From positions 1 through 20,875 of the forward strand of contig JBBQUQ010000061.1 of assembly GCA_038212325.1 (NCBI GenBank): a stretch of DNA of 20,875 nucleotides, given 5' to 3'. Source of the DNA: CAIVAT01 sp038212325. Lineage in GTDB: Bacteria; Bacteroidota; Bacteroidia; Bacteroidales; FEN-979. A model generated the notes under the pieces. It was not told the DNA's origin and did no database searches. It saw nothing but the letters and a program-made list of their open reading frames with translations. Shown here piece after piece: positions 1 to 6,925 of the stretch (position 1 is its first letter; every line of letters begins with the position of its first letter). A program made the position numbers and the translations under genes.

Positions 1-1
1 A

Positions 2-247
2 AAACAGCAGCACCAGGCTCAACCTTCGAATCAGCAGCCTCAACCGCTGCAGCCGCTGTCTCAACCGCCCAGGCAGCAGCCTCAGAAACAGCAGCCCCAG
101 GCTCAACCCCCCAGGCAGCAGCCTCAGAAACAGCAGCCCCAGGCTCAACCCTCTAAGCAGCAACCCCGGAAGCAGCAGCCACAAACTCAACCTCAGAAGC
201 CTGCCAAGGACAAGGAAGATCCTGGCAAAAAATCACCCACCCTTTAA
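2..247 (+). CDS. C-terminal part of a Gln/Pro-rich protein (5' end outside window)
   Basis: An open frame runs from the window edge to a TAA at 245-247 and encodes about 81 residues. The composition is almost entirely Gln, Pro, Ala, Lys and Arg, and includes a 14-residue unit (RQQPQKQQPQAQPP-like) present twice exactly with degenerate copies on either side. The last 17 residues are charged (KPAKDKEDPGKKSPTL region). Nothing catalytic is visible. Such tails occur on Bacteroidota envelope proteins, where the folded domain is N-terminal, but that part lies outside the window and no function can be given. The next gene starts 12 bp after the stop, so the two are probably co-transcribed. The reading frame is well supported because the repeat period of 42 bp keeps phase and no stop occurs. 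Confidence 0.75.
   Translation, partial: KQQHQAQPSNQQPQPLQPLSQPPRQQPQKQQPQAQPPRQQPQKQQPQAQPSKQQPRKQQPQTQPQKPAKDKEDPGKKSPTL
68..151 (+). repeat. Two exact 42-bp tandem repeats coding Q/P-rich 14-mers
   Basis: Bases 68-109 and 110-151 are identical 42-bp units. The similarity extends a few bases 5' with one mismatch and decays 3' into imperfect copies up to about 215. The period is a multiple of three, so expansion or contraction would keep the reading frame of the host gene. Slippage-prone length variation is an inference. Confidence 0.85.
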
Positions 248-259
248 AAACAGACATTT

Positions 260-472
260 ATGAAAACAACAGGCATTGTAATTCTTGTCATTGGATTAGT
301 TTTGACCATATTCACCACCGTCAGTTTTTTTACAAAGGAGAAAGTGGTCGATATCGGCAAGCTTGAAATAACCAGGGAAAAGCCCCACAATTTCAGTTGG
401 TCGCCGGTGATCGGCATCGTGGTCATGGGGATCGGGGGAGTTGTTTTGTGGCAGGCGTCAAAAAAGCAATAA
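260..472 (+). CDS. Small two-helix membrane protein, unknown function
   Basis: This is a 70-residue protein with two hydrophobic segments, about residues 4-24 (TGIVILVIGLVLTIFTTVSF) and 47-64 (WSPVIGIVVMGIGGVVLW). They flank a charged loop of about 22 residues containing KEKVVDIGKLEITREK. The topology is a helical hairpin in the inner membrane. I recognise the general pattern from small uncharacterised Bacteroidota proteins found among stress genes, but cannot assign a named family with certainty. It begins 12 bp after the preceding stop and is followed 54 bp later by a lipoprotein gene. The translation start has an A-rich leader (TTTAAAAACAGACATTT) rather than a Shine-Dalgarno site. Confidence 0.75.
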   Translation: MKTTGIVILVIGLVLTIFTTVSFFTKEKVVDIGKLEITREKPHNFSWSPVIGIVVMGIGGVVLWQASKKQ

Positions 473-526
473 GTAAAAACAAGCAAGTATCAAATATCAT
501 CAATCTCACTAAAAATTAAAAAAAAA

Positions 527-967
527 ATGAAAAAAACAATTTTTTACACTGCAATTGCTGCATTGGCGGCTGGCAGTATCGTCACCTCCTGCGCAACAAA
601 AACTGATAAGGTTGAAGATGCACAGGAAAATGTAACTGAGGCCAACCAGGATCTGACGAAGGCACAGGTCGAATTGAATGCTGAGTATCCGGTATTCAAA
701 AAAGACGCAGAAGTGCAGATTGCCGAAAACGATAAGCGCATTGCTGAATTAAGAGTCCAATTGAACAAGCCTGGCAAGGCACCGCTCGATGAAATGCGTA
801 AAAAAAGGATCGATGCACTGAACGAAAAGAACAGCGAATTGAGGAACAGGCTGTATGGTTATGAAAAAGAACCAACGGACTGGGAGATGTTCAAACAGGA
901 ATTCAAGCATGATATGAAAGGAATTGGTGAAGCGTTCAAAGAACTTGGAAAGAAGAATACATACTAA
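527..967 (+). CDS. Coiled-coil lipoprotein
   Basis: The 146-residue protein starts with a lipoprotein signal peptide: MKKTIF, a hydrophobic stretch and the lipobox IVTSC with the acylated Cys at residue 22. Residues 27-115 are rich in Glu, Lys, Asn and Gln with heptad-like spacing (for example DAQENVTEANQDLTKAQVEL), which predicts a long coiled coil. The C-terminus (EPTDWEMFKQEFKHDMKGIGEAFKELGKKN) looks like an amphipathic helix. It is probably anchored to the inner leaflet of the outer membrane as a structural or stress-related envelope protein, by analogy with small helical lipoproteins; the specific role is unknown. The leader is a run of A residues (AAAAATTAAAAAAAAA) typical of this phylum. 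A strong hairpin terminator begins 18 bp after the stop, inside the next gene. Confidence 0.85.
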   Translation: MKKTIFYTAIAALAAGSIVTSCATKTDKVEDAQENVTEANQDLTKAQVELNAEYPVFKKDAEVQIAENDKRIAELRVQLNKPGKAPLDEMRKKRIDALNEKNSELRNRLYGYEKEPTDWEMFKQEFKHDMKGIGEAFKELGKKNTY

Positions 968-973
968 ATTTTC

Positions 974-2563
974 ATGCTACCATTCAAAAAGAGCGACCCG
1001 GGAAGGGTCGCTCTCTTTTTATTCATGTTGATCCTCTTATCATGCCGGCTTCAATCCCAGAACATTGGAGTGGCCGATACCATCGTGCCGGCAAAAGGCA
1101 ATGTGAATGAACAACTCGGGGAGATCAATAAAAAGAAAATAGAATTGCATTCTGACTCGACAGGAAGCCAGCCGGTAATGAGCGCCCGCCTCGACACGGC
1201 AACACAGAGCAGGTACGGGAATTTACTCAATAACGACACGGTGTACAACAAACGACACCCGGTGTGGTTGCCTGCGATAAAAGTGTTGGGAAGTTGTTTG
1301 TTCACATTCGCATTGAACCGGTTCCTGTTCAAAAAAGATTATGCGATCCAGGTCGGATTAAATTCCTGGAAATATAATTTAAAAACCGGCTGGGACTGGG
1401 ATAACAACAGGTTTGGTACGAGTTTTTTAATCAGGCCGTATTCAGGTTCTGTTTTTTTTAACTCTGCCCGCGCCAACGGGTTCAACTACTGGCAATCGTT
1501 CTCTTTTGCTGTCGGAGGCACGGTGGTTTGGGAATATTTTGGAGCAAACACCCTGCCTTCTTATAATAACATGATCAATACCCCTGTGAACGGGTCGTTT
1601 CTCGGCGAAATTACCTACAGGATTGGTTCTAACATCCTGGATGACCGTGCCAGGGGGATGCAGCGGGTGTTTCGCGAATTGGCAGCCGCCATCATCAACC
1701 CTGTAAGGGGACTGAACAGGTTGTTACAGAGAAAGACCTTCAGAAAGATCAACAGGGAGATTTACCAGAAAGAGCCGCTCAACATATCCCTATACGGAGG
1801 GGCGCAAAAACTGAATTCCAGCACCGACGACCTTTTTAACACCGGAACCATCACCGGGATACTGGACCTTCAGCTTGATTATGGAAATCCGTTTGAGTCC
1901 AGGCGACGGAAGCCGTTTGACTTCTTTAAGTTCAGTGTAGGCCTGAGCGTTGGAGGCGGCCGAAAGATCCTTGATAATTTCAGGGGATACGGGATCTTAA
2001 AGGGAAAGAATTTTCAGCCTGGTGCGGGGAAGAACGCCATACTGATCGGCGCATTTCAATACACCGACTACTGGGATAATCAAACCTTTGAACTGGGTAC
2101 CATCGGTTTCGGCGGAGGAATGATCACAAAAGTATCAGTACACGGTCCTTCGGAATCCAATCTGTACACGTCGCTCCACCTTGCGGCGGTTCCATTTGCA
2201 GGAAGCAGCATGCGGTCGAGCCCGGAAAATTCACCTTACCGGGATTATATTTTCGGCGCCGGCCTGGAAGGAAAAGTTGAAAGCACCATGAACCTTGGCA
2301 AATGGGCCACCGCCGGCGTTGTTGCATATTATTACTGGGTGCGGAGCTATACCGGTTTCAATGAGAACAGTTTCACCGGCATCATAAAGCCAAGAATCAC
2401 CATCAGCCTGTTCAAAGGCCTGGCCATCGGGTATGAACACGCGCTTTATTTCAACGATGCCTATTCACAGGATCTGCCTGCCATTCACAGGGTGCGCACC
2501 GAGCAGAAAATTTTCCTGATGCTTTACCTGGAGGATAAACAACGACGGGGACATTATAACTGA
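974..2563 (+). CDS. DUF3943 outer-membrane protein
   Basis: The 529-residue protein has an N-terminal signal peptide: KK and R in the n-region, core VALFLFMLILL, likely cleavage after SCRLQSQ. Around residues 185-250 lies the segment I recognise as DUF3943: WEYFGANTLPSYNNMINTPV, then a GSFLGEITYRIGSNILDD block and a FRELAAAIINPVRGLNRLL block. The rest alternates aromatic and polar residues in short strands (for example FSVGLSVGGG, AGVVAYYYWVRSYTGF, IAIGYEHALYF-like), suggesting a beta-barrel or beta-rich outer-membrane fold. The function of the family is unknown. The start at 974 is chosen because the next in-frame ATG (1025) would destroy the signal peptide. A terminator-like hairpin occupies codons 5-16, which is unusual. 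The NRAMP-like gene follows after 7 bp. Confidence 0.85.
   Translation: MLPFKKSDPGRVALFLFMLILLSCRLQSQNIGVADTIVPAKGNVNEQLGEINKKKIELHSDSTGSQPVMSARLDTATQSRYGNLLNNDTVYNKRHPVWLPAIKVLGSCLFTFALNRFLFKKDYAIQVGLNSWKYNLKTGWDWDNNRFGTSFLIRPYSGSVFFNSARANGFNYWQSFSFAVGGTVVWEYFGANTLPSYNNMINTPVNGSFLGEITYRIGSNILDDRARGMQRVFRELAAAIINPVRGLNRLLQRKTFRKINREIYQKEPLNISLYGGAQKLNSSTDDLFNTGTITGILDLQLDYGNPFESRRRKPFDFFKFSVGLSVGGGRKILDNFRGYGILKGKNFQPGAGKNAILIGAFQYTDYWDNQTFELGTIGFGGGMITKVSVHGPSESNLYTSLHLAAVPFAGSSMRSSPENSPYRDYIFGAGLEGKVESTMNLGKWATAGVVAYYYWVRSYTGFNENSFTGIIKPRITISLFKGLAIGYEHALYFNDAYSQDLPAIHRVRTEQKIFLMLYLEDKQRRGHYN
986..1020 (+). terminator. Intrinsic terminator or attenuator inside DUF3943 signal-peptide codons
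   Basis: AGAGCGACCC (990-999) and GGGTCGCTCT (1005-1014) form a perfect 10-bp stem with a 5-nt loop. It is preceded by AAAAA and followed by C and TTTTT (1016-1020). It lies 18 bp after the stop of the lipoprotein gene, where a terminator is expected, but is entirely within the N-terminal codons of the next gene. It could partly shut off DUF3943 expression after the lipoprotein gene. Confidence 0.8.
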
Positions 2564-2570
2564 AAGAAAC

Positions 2571-3839
2571 ATGAAGACATCGACAAAGTTGTCAGCAAAG
2601 ATCAAAAAATTCTTCAGCGTGCTCGGCCCGGGACTTGTAACGGGTGCCAGCGATGATGATCCCTCCGGCATTGCGACCTATTCGCAGGCAGGCGCACAGT
2701 TTGGCTTTTCAACTCTGTGGACCGCCCTTCTTACCTTCCCTTTAATGGCTGGCATCCAGGGCATGTGTGCAAGGATCGGACTGGTAACGGCGCAGGGACT
2801 CACGGTTACGTTAAAGGAAAACTACCCGAGACCGATCCTTTACATCATGCTGTTCTTCAGTTTTCCGGCCATTACCCTTAATATTGCAGCCGACATACAG
2901 GCGATCGGTGCAGTAGGGCACATGATCTTTCCGTCGATACCGGTGTCTGTTTACTGCATCAGCATTACCGCCATTTTAATGTACGTCATTATAAAATATC
3001 CCTACCAGAAAATAGCCCGGATCCTGAAATGGCTGTGCCTTACGTTATTGCTTTATATCATTGTTCCTTTTACCATAAAACAGGACTGGGTTGTCATCGC
3101 AAAGAGCACTTTTATTCCAACGATCAAACTGAACAAGGAATTTCTTTCGATCATCGTCGCCATTCTCGGAACCACGATCTCGCCTTACCTGTTTTTCTGG
3201 CAGGCCACCATGGAGGCAGAAGACATCGCCCACAGCAGCAGAAAGGTCATTGTCAATAAGCAGGTTCTCGGAGATATGAAAACAGATGTTAACCTGGGCA
3301 TGCTGCTATCGAATATCGTCATGTTTTTCATCATCCTTACCACCGGGAGTGTTTTATATGCTGCAGGTATCCGACACATCGACACCGTGGACCAGGCAGC
3401 CATGGCTCTGGAACCGCTGGCAGGAAAACTGACCTACCTGATATTCGCCATCGGGATCCTTGGTGCCGGCCTGATTGCCATTCCGGTGCTGGCAGGCTCC
3501 CAGTCGTATATGCTTGCTGAAACATTTGGCTGGAAAGCCGGTCTGGATAAAAAATTCCCGCAGGCAAAGGCATTTTACATTGCGATCATTGTTTCACTGA
3601 TCGTCGGCCTCTCGCTTAACTTTGTCGGCGTAAGTCCGATAAAGGCTTTGATGTATACCGCCATATTATACGGACTTACCGCGCCTTTCATGATCGCCAT
3701 GATATTGCATATCGGCAACAATAAAAAGATCATGAAAAAACATACGAATTCAAGGTTTTCCAATGCGCTTGGTTTCATCACATTGGTACTGATGACGGCC
3801 GCGGCTGCTGGATTGATATACTTTATATTCGTGAAATAG
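2571..3839 (+). CDS. NRAMP/SLC11-family divalent cation transporter, non-canonical clade
   Basis: The 422-residue integral membrane protein has about 11 hydrophobic segments and a short cytoplasmic N-terminus. The TM1 region carries GPGLVTGASDDDPSGIATYS, the counterpart of the DPGN metal-binding loop of classical Mn/Fe NRAMP transporters. The TM6 region reads GTTISPYLFFWQATMEAEDI, where classical NRAMPs have a Met-Pro-His motif. The metal-coordinating Met is therefore absent and DPGN is DPSG. Family membership is well supported. The substrate is not: changes at these sites are known in NRAMP-related Mg2+ transporters, so Mn2+/Fe2+ uptake should not be assumed. It starts 7 bp after the DUF3943 stop, which points to one transcript. 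No metalloregulator palindrome was seen just upstream. Confidence 0.85.
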   Translation: MKTSTKLSAKIKKFFSVLGPGLVTGASDDDPSGIATYSQAGAQFGFSTLWTALLTFPLMAGIQGMCARIGLVTAQGLTVTLKENYPRPILYIMLFFSFPAITLNIAADIQAIGAVGHMIFPSIPVSVYCISITAILMYVIIKYPYQKIARILKWLCLTLLLYIIVPFTIKQDWVVIAKSTFIPTIKLNKEFLSIIVAILGTTISPYLFFWQATMEAEDIAHSSRKVIVNKQVLGDMKTDVNLGMLLSNIVMFFIILTTGSVLYAAGIRHIDTVDQAAMALEPLAGKLTYLIFAIGILGAGLIAIPVLAGSQSYMLAETFGWKAGLDKKFPQAKAFYIAIIVSLIVGLSLNFVGVSPIKALMYTAILYGLTAPFMIAMILHIGNNKKIMKKHTNSRFSNALGFITLVLMTAAAAGLIYFIFVK

Positions 3840-3902
3840 GCCTGCGTCACTCGTAACTCATGTTCGTTCGTAGATTTCTCCAATGTGTGAATCATGTAAC
3901 TA

Positions 3903-3938
3903 ATTCAGGGAATTGTGTAACGAAAAAAAACCCTGAAT
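3903..3938. repeat. 8-bp inverted repeat around a TGTAAC element
   Basis: ATTCAGGG (3903-3910) and CCCTGAAT (3931-3938) are perfect inverted arms separated by 20 nt that contain GTGTAACG and an A8 tract. There is no T-tract after the right arm, so it is not a normal plus-strand terminator. It sits 45-80 bp upstream of the 51-residue membrane gene at 3984 and may be regulatory. A near-consensus -7 element (GACCTTTG, 3942-3949) lies just downstream. Confidence 0.4.
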
Positions 3939-3983
3939 ACTGACCTTTGCAGTGAAATAATACTAATCTTTAAAAAAATTATC

Positions 3984-4139
3984 ATGGGAAATTTACTTTA
4001 CATCATCGCGGTTATCCTTGTAATCGTCTGGCTGTTTGGATTTTTGGTTTATCCATTTGGCGGTGGGCTTATTCACATCCTTCTTGTCATCGCAGTCATT
4101 GCCGTGATATTCAGGCTTATCCAGGGAAGAAGGGTTTGA
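3984..4139 (+). CDS. Lmo0937-like 51-residue membrane miniprotein
   Basis: ATG at 3984 opens a 51-codon frame ending in TGA at 4137-4139. The protein begins MGNLLYIIAVILVIVWLFGF, continues through a short YPFGGGLIH turn to a second helix (ILLVIAVIAVIFRLI) and ends in a basic QGRRV tail. The two-helix pattern with a central Gly-rich turn and an IIHILLVIAI-like second helix matches the Lmo0937 family of small membrane proteins, often found among stress genes; the molecular function is unknown. The A-rich leader (TTTAAAAAAATTATC) fits Bacteroidota translation starts. Its TGA overlaps the ATG of the next gene (TGATG, 4137-4141), implying translational coupling. Confidence 0.85.
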   Translation: MGNLLYIIAVILVIVWLFGFLVYPFGGGLIHILLVIAVIAVIFRLIQGRRV

Positions 4140-5278
4140 TGGACAATGCATTAAAATTACCATTTTTTGTGAAGGCATCCCTACTTTTAGTAGGGATGTT
4201 TGCCTTCATATACATGATGTATGTTGCGCAAAGTATAGTTGTACCGCTCATCTTCTCCATTGTAATGGCAACATTGCTTCAACCGGTCGTGAATTTTTTA
4301 GTACGTTACAAGATCAACCGGATCATCGCTATTGTTATAGCTTTACTGTTAAGTATTCTCGTCATTTTCGGTTTTGGTGCTTTTTTCGTTTCACAGGCGG
4401 GGCGCTTTGGCGACTCATGGCCATTGCTGGTCGAAAAATTTACAGCGATGCTGCACCAGTCCGTTACCTGGGCATCGGGTTATTTCGATATCAGTCAGGG
4501 CAAGATAAACGCATGGATATTAAAAACTAAAAACGAACTGATCAATACCAGCGGCGGAGCGATCGGTCAAACCATCATCACTCTCGGAAGCGGACTGGTA
4601 TTGTTACTCCTGATCCCCGTATACATCTTCATGATCCTGTTTTACCAGCCGCTCCTGCTTGAATTTTTCCACAGGATCTTTGGTTCTGCCAACCGCACCA
4701 GGGTGAGCGAGATCATTACGAAGATAAAAACGGTCATCCAGCGCTACCTCGTGGGACTGGTCATAGAATTTGTAATTGTCTCTGTCATGAATTCCATCGG
4801 CCTGCTGATCCTGGGGATCGAGTATGCGATCCTGCTCGGTATCATCGGGGGCCTGCTAAACATCATTCCATACATAGGGGGACTCATTGCCGTGGCCTTG
4901 CCAATGATGATCGCTGTGGCAACGAAATCATCGCCATGGTTTGCAGTTTACGTTCTGGCAATTTATTACTTCATACAACTGGTCGACAATAACTACATCG
5001 TTCCAAAAATAGTGGCATCCAAAGTGAAGATCAATGCCCTCGTTTCCATCGTTGCCGTCCTGGCATTCGGAGCTTTGTGGGGAGTTGCCGGAATGTTCCT
5101 GTCGATACCACTAGTCGCAATCGTCAAGGTGATCTGCGATCACATTGATCCCCTGAAACCCTGGGGGTTCCTGCTGGGTGACACAATGCCTGAACCGGCC
5201 ATCTTCAAGCTCAGGCTGAAAACGAAATTAATCAAATCAAATCACAACAACGAAAAGCCTTCCGGAAAGACATCATGA
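4139..5278 (+). CDS. AI-2E family permease (TqsA/PerM-like)
   Basis: The 379-residue protein has seven to eight hydrophobic helices. An N-terminal pair (residues about 10-70) is followed by a soluble amphipathic region (about 85-140), two helices, and the conserved family segment around residues 205-330. That segment includes GLVIEFVIVSVMNSIGLLIL, ILLGIIGGLLNIIPYIGGLI and FIQLVDNNYIVPKIVASKVK. The (N/D)IIPYIGG and (Q)xVDNxxxxPKI motifs are signatures of the AI-2E/UPF0118 exporter family, whose members move diverse small molecules or act as Na+/H+ antiporters. The substrate cannot be inferred. ATG at 4139 is preferred to the in-frame TTG at 4136 because it forms a TGATG junction with the preceding gene. 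Its stop overlaps the MlaE start (ATGA, 5275-5278). Confidence 0.9.
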   Translation: MDNALKLPFFVKASLLLVGMFAFIYMMYVAQSIVVPLIFSIVMATLLQPVVNFLVRYKINRIIAIVIALLLSILVIFGFGAFFVSQAGRFGDSWPLLVEKFTAMLHQSVTWASGYFDISQGKINAWILKTKNELINTSGGAIGQTIITLGSGLVLLLLIPVYIFMILFYQPLLLEFFHRIFGSANRTRVSEIITKIKTVIQRYLVGLVIEFVIVSVMNSIGLLILGIEYAILLGIIGGLLNIIPYIGGLIAVALPMMIAVATKSSPWFAVYVLAIYYFIQLVDNNYIVPKIVASKVKINALVSIVAVLAFGALWGVAGMFLSIPLVAIVKVICDHIDPLKPWGFLLGDTMPEPAIFKLRLKTKLIKSNHNNEKPSGKTS

Positions 5279-6114
5279 AAAAGTACAATCCTTTGCCGAA
5301 AGTAAAAAATTTTGCGACCGGGCAATCCATCAGGCTCAGTGATAAGACCTTTGAGCGCAAGGCAAGGGCGCACAACTTTTTTTCCGACATCGGGAACATG
5401 GCATTATTCATCAAGAGAATTGCCGCGGCAACTTTTTCCCGTGGCTTTGAATTCAGGGAATTCCTGCGCCAGTGCTTTGAGATAGGGAATAAATCATTGC
5501 CGCTGATTGCCATTACAGGAGCCATCATGGGCATTGTACTGACAATACAGTCACGCCCGGCACTCGCCAAATTCGGCGCGGTCACCATGCTCCCGGGCAT
5601 GGTCGCGATATCGCTCATCCGTGAGATCGGGCCGGTCATCACCGCCCTGATCTGTGCGGGAAAGATCGGTTCGGGGATGGGGGCAGAGCTGGGATCGATG
5701 AAAGTTACAGAACAGATCGATGCCATGGAGGTTTCTGCCACCAGCCCGATGAAGTACCTCGTTGTTACACGGGTTCTTGCCGCCACGCTGATGCTGCCGA
5801 TCCTGGTGTTGTTTGCCGATGCTTTCGGCCTGGCCGGAAGCTGGATCGGGGTGAATATCAAGGGAGATGTAAACATGGTACTGTTTTTTTCCCAGGCTTT
5901 CGCAGCGGTGAATTTCATGGATCTCTTCCCTTCCTTGATCAAATCGGTCTTTTTCGGGCTTGTGATTGGCATCGTCGGGTGTTACAAAGGATACAATGCG
6001 GGAAGGGGCACCGAGAGTGTCGGAATCGCTGCTAATTCTGCGGTGGTGATGGCTTCGCTGCTCGTCATTGTGGTGGATATGATCGCTGTTCAGATAACAG
6101 ACATGCTGCAATGA
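5275..6114 (+). CDS. mlaE: MlaE-family lipid ABC transporter permease
   Basis: This is a 279-residue inner-membrane permease. After an N-terminal extension of about 35 polar residues come an interfacial helix (residues about 45-70) and the MlaE/Ttg2B core: SLPLIAITGAIMGIVLTIQS, AISLIREIGPVITALICAGK, GSGMGAELGSMKVTEQIDAM, EVSATSPMKYLVVTRVLA, then helices to residue 278. The GSGMxAELGxMKVxEQIDAxEV motif is diagnostic. With MlaF and MlaD it would form the inner-membrane complex that moves phospholipids between the inner and outer membranes. It overlaps both neighbours by ATGA (5275-5278 and 6111-6114), indicating tight coupling. No MlaB (STAS) or MlaC gene is present here. Confidence 0.92.
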   Translation: MKKYNPLPKVKNFATGQSIRLSDKTFERKARAHNFFSDIGNMALFIKRIAAATFSRGFEFREFLRQCFEIGNKSLPLIAITGAIMGIVLTIQSRPALAKFGAVTMLPGMVAISLIREIGPVITALICAGKIGSGMGAELGSMKVTEQIDAMEVSATSPMKYLVVTRVLAATLMLPILVLFADAFGLAGSWIGVNIKGDVNMVLFFSQAFAAVNFMDLFPSLIKSVFFGLVIGIVGCYKGYNAGRGTESVGIAANSAVVMASLLVIVVDMIAVQITDMLQ

Positions 6115-6905
6115 AAAACCAGCCAACAGATATGACAGCCAGTGGTCCGCCCGCAGTTTCAACAGCTTCCGGGCCGCTGATCACGATCAGCAACCTGAGA
6201 AAAGGATTTGGCGACCAGGAAGTGTTAAAAAATATCTCCCTGGAACTTTTTAATGGTGAGAACCTGGTTATACTCGGCAAATCCGGATCCGGCAAATCGG
6301 TGCTCATCAAGTGCATCGTACGCCTGTTAACACCGGATGAAGGAACGATCGAGGTACTGGGAAAGGAAGTAGGTTCATTGACCGTGAAGGAATTGGGCGA
6401 GTTAAGAAAGAAAATTGGTTTCCTTTTCCAGAGTGGCGCCCTGTACGATTCCATGAGTGTGAGGCAAAACCTTGAATTCCCGCTTCGAAGGATCAAAAAA
6501 GAGCTGACCGAACAGGAGATCAGCGCGAAGATCATGGAAGTGCTTGAAAATGTCGGACTTGCGGATGCCCTGCATAAGATGCCATCCCAGCTTTCAGGCG
6601 GAATGCGCAAACGGATCAGCCTGGCCCGCACCATTGTCGTCGACCCGCTCATCATGCTGTACGACGAGCCAACCACCGGCCTCGACCCTGTAACCTCCGA
6701 TGAGATAAGCTATCTCATCAATGATGTTCAGAAAAAATATAAAACCTCTTCCATCATCATCACCCACGATATTGAATGCGCGCGTGCCACGGCCAACCGG
6801 ATCATCATGCTGCAGGACGGGGAGGTGCATACGGAATGTGATCTTGCAGAGATAGAAAGATCAAATGACCCGCTGATAAGGTCGTTCTTTAAGACAAATT
6901 CTTGA
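6111..6905 (+). CDS. mlaF: MlaF-family ABC transporter ATP-binding protein
   Basis: This 264-residue ATPase energises the MlaE permease. It has a Walker A motif GKSGSGKS (residues 56-63), a Q-loop around 107 (FLFQSGALYDSMSV), the signature LSGGM at 161-165 followed by RKRISLAR, Walker B IMLYDE (181-186) with the catalytic Glu, a D-loop TTGLDP, and the H-loop His at 219 (IIITHD). The FQSGALYDSMSVxxN segment and LSGGMRKR are typical of the Mla/Ttg2A branch. The first about 22 residues are an unconserved Ala/Ser/Pro-rich lead; an alternative ATG at 6132 would remove seven of them. The stop is followed by MlaD 20 bp downstream. Confidence 0.93.
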   Translation: MKNQPTDMTASGPPAVSTASGPLITISNLRKGFGDQEVLKNISLELFNGENLVILGKSGSGKSVLIKCIVRLLTPDEGTIEVLGKEVGSLTVKELGELRKKIGFLFQSGALYDSMSVRQNLEFPLRRIKKELTEQEISAKIMEVLENVGLADALHKMPSQLSGGMRKRISLARTIVVDPLIMLYDEPTTGLDPVTSDEISYLINDVQKKYKTSSIIITHDIECARATANRIIMLQDGEVHTECDLAEIERSNDPLIRSFFKTNS

Positions 6906-6925
6906 AATCGTCAAATCATTGCCAA

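Noticed and set aside
60..215. CRISPR-like array
   Set aside because: The repeats are directly adjacent, in frame and Q/P-coding, without unique spacers.
974..2563. DUF3943 protein as the barrel partner of the multihaem cytochrome
   Set aside because: It is about 11 kb away in another transcription unit and nothing in the sequence links the two.
5232..5972. Long minus-strand open frame (246 codons) opposite mlaE
   Set aside because: It is antisense to a clear MlaE permease with diagnostic motifs, and its translation has low-complexity Ser/Met/Ile content and no recognisable domain.
6065..6676. Minus-strand open frame opposite mlaF
   Set aside because: Antisense to Walker A, signature and Walker B motifs; no domain of its own.
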